Positions 11,057 to 20,931 of a stretch of DNA of 64,000 nucleotides are shown piece after piece (the first letter of the stretch is position 1; the number at the start of each line of letters is the position of its first letter). Source of the DNA: Delphinus delphis (taxonomy: Eukaryota > Chordata > Mammalia > Artiodactyla > Delphinidae); the NCBI RefSeq assembly GCF_949987515.2, contig NW_027192651.1, positions 3,968,001 through 4,032,000 on the forward strand. Reading direction: 5' to 3'. The translations under genes were made by a program, and so were the position numbers. The notes under the pieces were generated by a model that searched no databases, had not been told where the DNA came from, and was given only the letters and a program-made list of their open reading frames with translations.

Positions 11057-12636
11057 AACGCCTAAGAATGTACCTGACTAGTAAGTATCTTAAAACCTAT
11101 GGATTGCTATGTCTCCGAAAGAGAATCAAGCATGTGTACAGGGGCATAAACGCAGCAGTGATAGGATTGGAGAGGTTCGGTGAGCAAATGAAGACCCTTT
11201 GAAGTCATATTGCATGGTACCCATTCCACGGGTTTCAACTACCCAGGTTTAAGGTATTCTTCCTTCAGCTAAAACATGTATGTGGAACCTAGAGTATGAT
11301 CAACCATGTGATCGGGAGACGTGTTCAAATATGTCTCAGTTTTCGTACCCTGGTACTCGGGGGCAACATTCCAGACGCTTTACTAACACTCTCCCCACGT
11401 GGAGAGTCAGTCCCTTTAACCTCCTATTTGGTCCCGTTTGCAATTTCTGCGGAAGATGAACAGGAATAGCGAGAACCAATGAGAGGCTAGCTGGAGGTGT
11501 CTGGACGGGCAAATTTAACTCTCATTTCCCACCAGGAAGAGGAATTAACCAAAGGCTCAGCATGCCATGCCGGAACCAGATTAGGGCCTGAAGCCATCCT
11601 GCGGTGTTGCGTCCAGGTCACAAGAAAGCGAGTTGAAGAAAGGAGCTCAGGGGCACTGTAATTCACAAACCTGCAGAGTTATAAATGACAGCTATCGTCC
11701 AAAAATAGACTGAAGTAAGGCTGCCAAGAGGACTTGAAAGCGGGGCAGAATTGCAGGAAACCGATTTCAGGAGGTAGACTGGAATTGCATTGAAAGCATA
11801 GGAAAAGAGGCAGAACGTCCACAATGATGCACTTGGCCAAAAAGGGCATATGCGTTTTTTCCTGAATATATTCAGGAAAAAACGCATACGCCCTTTTTGG
11901 CCAACCAAGCAAGCTTGCAAAGGAAATCTGCACTACAATGAAGTCTCACTTCCCCCCGGTCAAAAGGGCCATCTGAAAAAAGTATAAAATCCAGAAAGGC
12001 AGGACAGGCCATGGAGAACTGGGAGCCTTGTTATGCTGATGGGCGGGATGTAAATTGCCAACAGACACTCGGGAGAAGTGTATGGTGTTTCCTGAAACAT
12101 CTAAAAAACAAAGCAACAGAGCCTAGGGCACTGCCACTTATGGTCCTATAGCTTAGGGAAATTAAAATCAAAAAGACACAGCCACCCCAAAGTTTGGGAC
12201 GCCTCTGTTTACAAGAACCTCGTTTACAGTACAAGTTCAACATCGCAGAAAGTGAAAAATGGATAAAGAAGTTGTGGTATTTACTTACAAAGCAATATCA
12301 CTCAGCAATGAAATCTGTGTCATCAGGCCCTTAGCAGCACAATGAGTGGATTCAGGTATGATGATTCTAACTGAAATAAGTCACACAGAAAAAGAAACAT
12401 CATAAGATATCAGTAATACACGGAATGTAGACTGGGCTACACAGGAACTGAATTACAGAACAGAACAGGGTCTCAAATTTAGAAAACCAACTTATGCTTG
12501 CTTAAGGGTAAAGGTGAGTTGGGGTGCTGGATAAAACCAGAGATTGAAATGAGCACAGATAAAGTTCCTTAAGCCAAATATGGAATAGACATGAGCTACT
12601 CCTTGCTCAACGAAATGGACTCAACACCACATATTA
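11057..12636 (+). repeat. Monomer 8
   Basis: The left segment belongs to the CCTAGAGTATG/TTTCGTACCC variant; the L1 half is like monomers 2-5. Palindrome 11833-11904 has one mismatch (A at 11848). Confidence 0.93.
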
Positions 12637-14204
12637 AACGCCTAAGAATGTACCTGACTAGTAAGTATCTTAAAACCTATGGATTGCTATGTCTCCGAAA
12701 GAGAATCAAGCATGTGTACAAGGGCATGAACGCAGCAGTGATAGGATTGGAGAGGTTCGGTGAGCAAATGAAGACCCTTTGAAGTCATATTGCATGGTAC
12801 CCATTACACGGGTCTCAACTCTCCAGGTTTAAGGTATTCTTCCTTCAGCTAAAACATGCATGTGGAACCCCGCATATGATCAACCGTGTGAACGGGAGAC
12901 GTGTTCAAATATGTCTCAGTTTTCCTCCCCTGGTACTCGGGTGCAACATTCCAGACCCTTTACTAACACTCTCCCGACTTGGAGAGTCAGCGCCTTTAAC
13001 CTCCTGTTTGGCCCCGTTTGCAATTTCTGCGGAAGATGAACAGGAATAGGGAGAACCAATGAGAGACTAGCTGGAGGTGTCTGGACGGGCAAATTTAACT
13101 CTCATTTCCCACCAGGAAGAGGAAATAACCAAAGGCTCAGCGTGCCGTGCCGGAACCAGATTAGGGCCTGAAGCCATCCTGCGGTGTTGCGGCCAGCTCA
13201 AAAGAAAGCGAGTTGAAGAAAGGAGCTCAGGGTCTCTGTAATTCACAAACCTGCATAGTTATAAATGACAGCTATCGTCCAAAAATATACTGAAGTAAGG
13301 CTGCCAAGAGGACTTGAAAGCGGGGCAGAATTGCAGGATACCGATTTCAGGAGGTAGACTGGAATTGCATTGAAAGCATAGGAAAAGAGGCAGAACGTCC
13401 ACAATGATGCACTGTGCCAAAAGGGCGTATGCGTTTTTTCCTGAATATATTCAGGAAAAAACGCATACGCCCTTTTTGGCCAACCAAGCAAGCTTGCAAA
13501 GGAAATCTGCACTACAATGAAGTCTCACTTCCCCCCGGTCAAAAGGGCCATCTGAAAAAAGTGTAAAACCCAGAAAGGCAGGACTGGCCATGGAGAACTG
13601 GGAGCCTTGTTATGCTGATGGGCGGGATGTAAATTGCCAACAGACACTCGGGAGAAGTGTATGGTGTTTCCTGAAACATCTAAAAAACAAAGCAACAGAG
13701 CCTAGGGCACTTCCACTTATGGTCCTATAGCTTAGGGAAATTAATATCAAAAAGACACAGCAACCCCAAAATTTGGGATGGCTCTTTTTACAGAAATCTC
13801 TTCTACGGCACAAGTTAAATATCCCAGAGAGCAAATAATGGATAAAGAAGTTGCGGTACTTATGTACAACAGAATACCACTCAGCAATGAAATCTATGTC
13901 ACCAGGCCCGTACCAGCATAATGAGTGGATTGAGGCAGGATGATTCTAAGTGAAATAAGTCACACAGAAAAAGAAACATCATAAGGTATCACTAATACAC
14001 AGAATGTGAACTTGGCTACATATGAACTGAATTACAAAACAGAACAGGGTCTCAAGTTTAGAAAACCAACTTATGCCTGCTTAAGGGGGAAGGTGAGTTG
14101 GGGTGCTGCATAAAAGCAGAGTTTGAAATTAGCACAGATACCGTTCCATAAGCCAAATATGTAATAGACAAGAGCTACCCCTTGCTCAACGAAATGGATT
14201 CAAC
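12637..14204 (+). repeat. Monomer 9, decayed array-edge monomer
   Basis: Normal on the left, but from about 13,741 it departs strongly from the array consensus (AATATCAAAAAGACACAGCA and onward) and stops at ~14,204, where an L1 fragment begins. The palindrome (13413-13483) has lost one A and its outer TTGGCC in the left arm. Monomer 22 carries the same changes, so the two edges were copied together with the spacer. Confidence 0.92.
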
Positions 14205-14935
14205 AATGAGGTATCACCTCACACCTGGTAGAATAGGCATCATTGAAAATCTACAAACAAAAAATGCTGGAAAGGGTGTGGAGAAAAGGAACCCTCTTCC
14301 ACTATTGTTGGGAATATAAATTGATACAGTCATTATGGAGAACAATATGGAATTTCTTAAGAAACTAACAATAGAACTACCATATGATACAGCAATCCCA
14401 GTACTGGACATATACCCAGACAAAACCATAAATCAAAAAGAGTCATTCACCGCAATGTTCATTGCATCACTATTTACAATATCGAGGTAATGGAAGCAAC
14501 CTAAATGCCCACAGACAGACGAATGCATAAAGCTGTGGTACATATATAAAATGGAATATTACTAAGCCATGAAAAGGAATGAAATTGGGTCATTTGTAGA
14601 GACGTCGATGGATCTAGAGACTGTCATACAGAGTGAAGTAAGTCAGAAAGAGAAAAACAAATCTTGTATATTCATGCATATATGTGGAACCTAGAAAAAC
14701 TGTACAGATTAACCATTTTGCAAGGCATAAATAGAGCAACAGATGTACACAACAAACGTATGGACAACAAGGGGGGAAAGCTGTTGGGGGGGTGGTGGTG
14801 GGAGGAGTTGAGAGACTGGGATTGGCATGTATACATTTATATGTATAAAATAGATAACCAATAAGAACCTGCTGTATAAAAATATAAAATAAAATTCAAA
14901 ATTAAAAAGAAGTAAAATTTAAAAAATAAAACAGA
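14205..14935 (+). mobile_element. 5'-truncated L1 3' end, copy 1
   Basis: It begins abruptly with AATGAGGTATCACCTCACAC, continues through the end of L1 ORF2 (GGTGTGGAGAAAAGGAACCC, TATGGAGAACAATATGG, ATATACCCAGACAAAACC, CATCGAYGGAT-type motif, AAGTAAGTCAGAAAGAG), and ends in the 3' UTR (ATAAAATAGATAACCAATAAG) and an A-rich tail. The ORF2 frame is broken. It is much closer to standard cetartiodactyl L1 than the L1 part of the monomers, hence a younger insertion or a recombination product at the array edge. Confidence 0.88.
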
Positions 14936-15079
14936 AAAAACAATTATTCCCTGCACATACATGTATTTATATGAATAAATTATTTCCATGCTTATATCTG
15001 TAAATACAAAAAAGAGGAATAAAATCTACCTTGAACCAAAAACGAAAAAGAGAAAAAAAACACAGAACCCACCAGTTAC
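14936..15079. other. AT-rich linker
   Basis: A-rich and TA-rich sequence following the L1 tail, with several short A runs. Nothing recognisable is present. Confidence 0.6.
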
Positions 15080-16390
15080 ACAGAGGAAAACCGTATCAGG
15101 GCACTTGCTCCAGTTGTAAACAATTCTGAAGTTGGTCAGTGGTGGGGAATCGTCTCCCATTCAGCCAGCAGCCCCCATGCAACAAGCGTCCTCATTGCAA
15201 AGCTGGGGCACCGTGCCAAGGCATCTGTGAGTAAACGTGAGCTGAGCCCCAGGCCAGTTGCTGCTGAACTATTCCCACCCGTCCCAGGTAAAACACCTGA
15301 ATATATACAAGGACTTGAAAGCCTAGAGGAAGGGCCATAGAGCCACACGAGTGACAGCATGCCGGCCGACTTGGTGCCTGCAGGCCAGCCAGGATGGTCC
15401 TGGCCCTGGGTGCTCTTCTGGAAGATTTCCATTTCCCTGCCTGAGATACCCGTCCTGTCCCTGCCCCCACTGCTTTTTTCCTTCCTCACCTCTGCCCAGG
15501 GAGAAATTCCAGCAGCAGGTATGGGTGACACATCCTCTTCTTTAGCAGGTGGCAGCCTGGCAACTGCTGCAGAAAGTCCAGCAGAGCCCCACTCACACTG
15601 GGCCACCCACAAAGCCGTGGCCTCTCACTCCCTCCCACCAGCCCAGCCCCGAGACTGCTGACAGGGCAGAGAAAATGGCGTCAGGCACGGCTGCAGGGGC
15701 TCTTGCTGCCTGGAGTGGTATTTATATTGATCTCAACCCAGGCACACCTGGGGAGGGCTGGCCGGCACGGTAAGGCTGCCCAGGTCAGCCAATCATCACC
15801 CCTCAGGGGCTCACAGTTGCAGAAAATGGAACTTGCTGAACCGGCCAGGTCCAAGGAACAGGTGTGGGCTCCTGAGAGTCAGGATAGACAAGGGGCTGCA
15901 GCTTTGGCTTGTTTTCTAATCATTTTATCTGGCCCATGAGTGGGAGACAACTTCAAGAAAACCCTCTCCTAATGAGAGGAACCCAGGAGTCAGGCAGAGG
16001 AGGGGTGGGTGGTGGTTGGAGACAGAGGCCTGGTGCCCCGGGTGCAGTGGAAGTCTCTGGAAGACCAGGTGGAGGGAGGCCTCACGGAGTGATGCCCAGG
16101 GTCACAGACCTGTCGCAGCTGCTGTTTGTTAGTTCAAGTCCTGCTCTGAGGTGCTCTGTGTCAGCTCTGAGCGACAGGTGAGCTGGGGGTGCTCTGCAAT
16201 GAGGGCTATGTGCACGGTTCCTGTGTGCCCAGCCCTGCCACGGTACCTGCAAGGGTAGCTCTGTATCCTGGGAGGGGCCTGACCACGAGAGCCCCGTGGG
16301 CTGGGGTGGGGGTGGGGTACCTGCCCAGGTGAGCTCCATATTCTGGGATTGGTCTGACCACGAGAGCCCCATGGGCTGCTGGGGACCTGG
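15080..16390. other. GC-rich segment of unknown origin, copy 1
   Basis: Base composition changes sharply from the AT-rich L1 tail to GC-rich, CpG-poor sequence. Open frames of up to 158 codons exist on both strands, but their translations are low-complexity and Pro/Ser/Gly-rich with no domain I recognise, as expected from GC-rich DNA. It lies directly upstream of retroviral pol remains, so it could be a decayed 5' part of that provirus or captured host DNA. At 16,242-16,388 it contains a short tandem duplication. Confidence 0.5.
16242..16388 (+). repeat. Two-unit tandem duplication, ~74-bp period, copy 1
   Basis: Units at 16,242-16,315 and 16,316-16,388 both begin GGTACCTGC and share CTGACCACGAGAGCCCC followed by TGGGCTG. 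They differ by scattered substitutions and small indels. Confidence 0.8.
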
Positions 16391-17170
16391 TAAAGGATGT
16401 CAGGACAGTCAGTGAAGCCACCGAGGATATACCTCCAGTTGCTCCTAATTCCTACACCCTGCTGGTCATTCTACCAACCACCAGGACATGGTATTCTGTA
16501 TTAGTCTTCAATGATGCCTTCTTTTGTATTCCATTAGTCCCAGAGTCACAAGAAATTTTGGCTTGTGAGTGGCAGGACTCCACATACAACTAAAACAATA
16601 CTTCCGGGCCGTCTGGCCCCAAGGGTGCAAAAATTCCCACACCATCTTTGGGGAAAGCTTAGCTAAAGACCTAAAAGTTCTACCTCTGGAAAACGAAACC
16701 CTCCTTCAATATGCAGACGACATTCTGATCACCAGCCCTACTAAGGAGGCCTCTGAACTACCAAGCCAATAAAGGATAGAAGTTGTCCAAGAAAAAGCTC
16801 AAATATCACAGACTGCGGTGACCTGCCTGGGCTTCATTCTCACAGAAGGTCAGAGAAGCCCATCCCAGGAAAGGGAAGAAACCATTTTCAGCCTTACCCC
16901 TTTCTAAAACTAGAAGACAGCTTAGGGGTTCCTGGGGAGGCCAGGGTTTGCTGCTTCTGGATCCCTAGCTACAGTCTACTAGCTGGGCCTCTATATGAAA
17001 CACTGAAAGGAAAAGATGATGATCCTTTTGAATAGAATCCAGAAGTGGCCTTTCAAGAATGGAAAGAGCAGTCAATTCAGACCCTTGCCCTGGAACTCCC
17101 TAATTTAGCTAAACCCTTTGACCTTTACATTCCCGGTGAAAGGTGAATCGCCACTGGAGAATTAGTGCAA
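16391..17170 (+). pseudogene. ERV1-like pol remnant (reverse transcriptase to RT connection/RNase H start), copy 1
   Basis: The forward-strand translation shows the retroviral RT order in pieces: a PNPYTLL-type block near 16,444, an AFFCIP block near 16,514, a PQG-type block near 16,610 and the catalytic-site version YADD at 16,710-16,721, then a LGF block near 16,827 and the connection region to ~17,150. The N-terminal piece and the YADD piece lie in different frames, an in-frame stop occurs near 16,588 and another at 16,770-16,772, and more stops follow. The motifs suggest a class I (gammaretrovirus-like) endogenous retrovirus. It cannot encode a functional polymerase. Confidence 0.82.
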
Positions 17171-17895
17171 AAACTGGGACCACTTGAAATGGAACAATGC
17201 AAGAATGCCATCCAGGTAGGATAAACTACGGTCACTAAGGGGCTTGGCCCACTGCCACATCTGGCCAAGATACTGGCGGTATCTAAAAACCTGGAAATCA
17301 GCAGCCCAAAAGGCCACCTCCCTCCTAAGGGAAAAGGACCCCACGTGGTGATCCTAACCACCAACCATGCCCTGAAGTTGCAGGGTTCGCTCCGTGGGCA
17401 CACCGACCTCGAGTGAGGAGGCCCTCCAACTCCAACATCCAGAGAGATAACCGGGGGCAACAGGGCACCATGACGACTCGTGTGAACATCACTTGACCTG
17501 GAGTTTCTCTCATAAAACAACAAGAGTGTGTCCCAAAAGAGTAGACTACTGCTTGCAGGACTTACTGCACCCAGAGGGGAGCTAATAATCTTGGCGGGGG
17601 AACAGTATACCACACTGTCACCATAGAAAAGCCGACAGACACCGTGATGATGGTGGCCAATAAGACCGGCTGGACTCCTGTTTACTTCAAAAGGCTGTTG
17701 ACTCAGTAGCCATCATGGTCCTTGATCACCACTGACCCTGGACTGTCTGGGAGTTGAGCGGGCAGGGCTCTGACACCTGGTGCTGTTTGTACGTTAATTC
17801 AGGGGCCTAACTGAAGAAAGCGCAGACTACTGGTCAGAGCATCTAGGCTGGCAGAGACGGTCAGCCTAAGGTGGCCGAACAAATGTGGGGCGGGG
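17171..17895 (+). pseudogene. Decayed retroviral 3' region (possible env remains), copy 1
   Basis: Lies between the pol remnant and an LTR-like segment, where env would be expected. No frame is open for long on the plus strand. A Cys-Cys pair followed by a short hydrophobic stretch at ~17,781-17,800 resembles the end of a transmembrane-subunit disulfide motif, but this is weak. Several hundred bases of pol and env appear to be missing. A 162-codon antisense frame at 17,125-17,613 is taken as chance. Confidence 0.45.
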
Positions 17896-18648
17896 TGAAA
17901 CCGGCCCCCACAGCGTCTCTGCACATCTCTTTCCTGGACCCTTAAAGGTCATTAGAATCTATAACACTTCCAATGCTGGTGCTCAGGTGGACGAGCAGGG
18001 AGGCAGGGGTCCTGGGGACAATCAACGTCACCGGGAGGCTGCTGGGGAGAAGCTCTGACCCTCGCCCCAGGGTATGAGGGCTCCCAACTCAGCACTCAGC
18101 AGTTACAGAAGAAGGGTCTGCACCCTCAGCACTCCAAGAATGAGGAACGGGACAAAAGGCAGAGGAGGGGTTTGTCCCCAGCAAAGCCCATTAAAAATCC
18201 CTGGGAGATAAAAATAGAATCTGGGCAATAAAGTCAAGTCTAACCTTTTTTATCCTTTGTGCTTTGTCTAATTTCACGTGCTCCTAGGGTCCCGCATGCA
18301 GAGGTTCCACACCCGGCACTTCAGACCAGATTTCCTAGTGCAGAATGGCTGGGTCGACACCTCAGCTCCTGGGGCCCAGTGCAGACTCCACGATATAGAG
18401 CCTGAGCTACAGCCAACCCGGCCCTCGAGAGCTCCGCCGCCTCCCTCCCTCCCACTGACTCTGACAGGATCTCTACACAGCAGCCCAGCCCACAGCCCAC
18501 GGGGTAGTGCATGCTCTCACCTCTCCATTCTCTGATCAAAATATAAAGTTTCCTTTGCTTGTGAACCAAACTCAGTCTCGATCTGTTGGGCCCAATGACA
18601 CTGGGCAGGGGGACACTTGTTGGGGTCCACTCTGGAGGATCAGTAACA
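17896..18648 (+). mobile_element. LTR-like segment of the ERV remnant, copy 1
   Basis: A purine-rich run (GTGGGGCGGGG) immediately precedes TGAAACC, as a polypurine tract precedes a 3' LTR. The segment holds an AATAAA signal at 18,227-18,232 and ends near 18,648 in GGATCAGTAACA, so both ends have the TG...CA form. Length ~750 bp is normal for an LTR. No matching 5' LTR was found upstream, so the provirus is truncated on its left. Confidence 0.6.
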
Positions 18649-18971
18649 GAAATTGAGACTATTGTAACCTCAATGAACAGATGTGTGAGCCAAACTGTAG
18701 TTAACATAGAACAGTGTATAAGGCTCGGGTAAAATAAGATGTTTTTAACACTTCCATTTGATATTTCCATCACTTTTTATAAGCAAGTTCAGTGAAAAGG
18801 TTTGTCTTATTTGTCAGGTCAATATTAGAGAAACGAAGTGATTTCTTTCCAAGGATGTACAGCTAATAATCTTGGTTAAACCTTCAATCTTGTTTTAAAT
18901 GCTTTTCCATTGAAAATGATACCTCTCTTTCAGCTCCCCCATTTCTGAGAAGTATAAAATCTTATAATTTA
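18649..18971. other. AT-rich sequence, no recognisable feature, copy 1
   Basis: Stretch between the LTR end and the next L1 fragment. Neither ORF, structural RNA nor known repeat is recognised. Confidence 0.6.
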
Positions 18972-19160
18972 TTATTACCAAAGGGGAAAGGTGGGAGGAG
19001 GGATAAATTAACAGTTTGGAATGAACACATACACACTGCTATGTATAAAATAGATCATCAACAAGGAACTACTGTATAGCACAGGGAACTACACTCAACA
19101 TTTTGCAATAACCTATAAGGGGAAATAATCTGAAAAAGAATAGATATTTTTATTGACATC
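18972..19160 (+). mobile_element. L1 3'-UTR fragment, copy 1
   Basis: It contains ACCAAAGGGGAAAGGTGGGA, GGGATAAATTAACAG, ATGTATAAAATAGATCATCA, CTACTGTATAGCACAGGGA and AATCTGAAAAAGAATAGATA in the order seen in cetartiodactyl L1 3' UTRs. It resembles the standard element more than the monomers do, so it is an independent insertion rather than monomer DNA. Confidence 0.85.
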
Positions 19161-19309
19161 ATCTATCAATGACAGTTAAAGTGTAGCCTAAGGGAAGCTG
19201 GTGGTGAGTGCTTCTGACCCTGAAGACTTCAATCATCTAAAGTTTGGACTCTGCCTACTTCCCAAGGCCCTTAATGAACATATGTGTAGCCGTAGCTTAA
19301 AAACTTCCC
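19161..19309. other. Linker before long monomer A, copy 1
   Basis: Sequence not clearly alignable to the left end of monomers B or C. Monomer A therefore seems to be missing, or to have lost similarity in, its first ~200 bp. Confidence 0.5.
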
Positions 19310-20931
19310 CAGTTTGGGTTTCGGGGAGACACTGATTTTGAAAAAGCCCTGGTGTTCTCCTTACATGAATGGGACTCTTCCTACTGCTAAAACATGTCTG
19401 TCACACCCAGAGGATGGTATACCGTCTGATCGGGAAGAGTTTGGAAAAGGCATCTCATCTCCTCATCTCCTGGTGCTCGGGTTCACCCCTCCAGCGTCTT
19501 TACTAACAGTCTCCCCACTTGGAGATGTCAGCACTGTCAACATCCTGTTGCGTACAGTTTGGAATTTGTCCAGAGGATGAAGCGGAAGGATGAGGAACAA
19601 TGAGAGACAAGTCCTAGGTGTTCAGACAGGCACATGTCACTCTAATTTCCAATCAGGAAGACGAATTGACCAAAGGCTAGGGTTGCCCATGGAAACAGTA
19701 TAGGGCTTGAGGAAATCCCGCTGCTTTGTGGCCAGTTCCCATAAACACGAGTTGAACAATGGAACTCAGGGGCAGTAAAATTCACAAAACTGCAGAGTTG
19801 AAAATATCCATCACTGAAAAATGTCTTGAGGAAAGTCAGAGAAAAGGACTTGTAAGCAAGGGAGAATGGCAGGAAAGGGATTTGAGGAGGTAGAAAGGAC
19901 TCGCCATTAAGCACAAGAAAAGGAGCTGAACATTGCCAACATTGCAGTTGGCCAAAAAGGGTGTATGCGTTCTTTTCTGTATATATTCAAGAAAAGGGCA
20001 TACACTTTTTTAGCCAACCAAACAGGTGGGCACTGGAAGTCAATACTACAAAAGATATCACTTCGCATCAGTCAGAAGAGCCATCCTCATAAAGCGTAAA
20101 CAACAGAAATGCAGGACAGGGCAACGAGAAGAGGGAGCCCTGTGAGACTTATAGTGGAAATGTATATTGCCAACGGCCATTCTGGAGAAGTGTATTGTGT
20201 TTACTAAAGCATCTAAAAAATGAGCTACAGAGCATAGGGCACTTGCACTCATGGGCGTATATCTTGGGAAAAACAAAAATCGAGAGGACACAGGCACCCC
20301 AATGTTTACCCCCTCTCTGTTTAAAAGATCCTCGACTAGGATATAACTTAAATGTCTCTGGAGGGGAAAAATGGATAGAGATGTGGTACTTAGGTAGAGT
20401 GGAATATTATTCAGCCTGGAAATCAATGAAATATGGCCAGTTGTAACAACTCCGGAGGAGTTACGTATGATCATTCTAAGTGACAGAATTCAAAAAGAAA
20501 AAGACACATATCATAAGATATCACTTAAAGGTGGAATCCAAAATGGCTACACATGAAATAAATTACAAAACAAAAACATAGTCAAATATGTAGAAAACAC
20601 GCATAAGGCTGCTAAACGGGAAAGGTGGGGAGGGGTGAGGCATCATCCAGGAGGTTGAAATTAGCAAAGATACCATTCCAAATACCAAACTGATAATCAA
20701 CAAGGCCTACACGGTAGCTAAAAGAACTGCACTCAGCACACTCAAGTCACCGGAAAAGAATATATACGACTGGTAAGAATCTGAAAAAGAATTTATTGAT
20801 GTCTCTCTGTACGCGAATCAAGTGGATGTACAGCAGCAAGAAACAGAGCTTTGAAAATCAGCTGTAACCAATATAGTAATAAATTGAAAAAAATAAACGA
20901 CAGAGAGACAGAGAAAACCTCTTACAACTTT
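19310..20931 (+). repeat. Diverged long-form monomer A, copy 1
   Basis: It aligns along its length with the short monomers but with very many substitutions. The palindrome is at 19,949-20,017. The spacing to the palindrome of B is 1,739 bp. At its right end (about 20,855-20,905) the L1 tail runs into an A-rich stretch (AATAAATTGAAAAAAATAAA) that the short monomer no longer has. This is an old unit left outside the homogenised arrays. Confidence 0.88.
19949..20017. repeat. Palindrome of monomer A (imperfect, with a paired change)
   Basis: The 69-bp element keeps the overall hairpin. Compared with the consensus, T at 19,962 replaces C in the left arm and A at 20,004 replaces G in the right arm; these two positions face each other, so the pair changed together. 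Other positions (for example C at 19,972) are unpaired. Confidence 0.85.

Larger units (their letters stand above)
1..14204 (+). repeat. Satellite array 1: nine ~1,580-bp monomers in head-to-tail order
   Basis: Nine copies of one sequence follow each other in the same orientation at a spacing of 1,578-1,580 bp; the last is 1,568 bp and ends at an L1 junction. Palindrome starts at 777, 2355, 3934, 5514, 7093, 8673, 10253, 11833 and 13413 fix the period. The array continues beyond the left edge of the window. Period and L1-derived composition match, as recalled, the common cetacean satellite in its short delphinid form; a library match would confirm this. Monomers 3/4 and 6/7 are nearly identical neighbours, and the right end of monomer 9 is visibly decayed. 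No gene is supported. Confidence 0.95.

Noticed and set aside
13000..13820. tRNA, rRNA or microRNA genes
   Set aside because: No tRNA box A/box B pair, rRNA block or known microRNA was recognised anywhere in the window; the palindrome hairpin is described only as a structural repeat.
1..14204. CRISPR array or bacterial repeat
   Set aside because: Units of 1.58 kb, L1 and ERV content and vertebrate composition exclude this.
15136..15612. 158-codon minus-strand frame in the GC-rich segment
   Set aside because: GC-rich DNA gives long chance frames. Plus-strand frames overlap it, no domain is recognised, and there are no splice or start features that would support a gene.
17125..17613. 162-codon minus-strand frame antisense to the ERV remnant
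   Set aside because: It is antisense to decayed retroviral sequence, with no recognisable domain; taken as chance.
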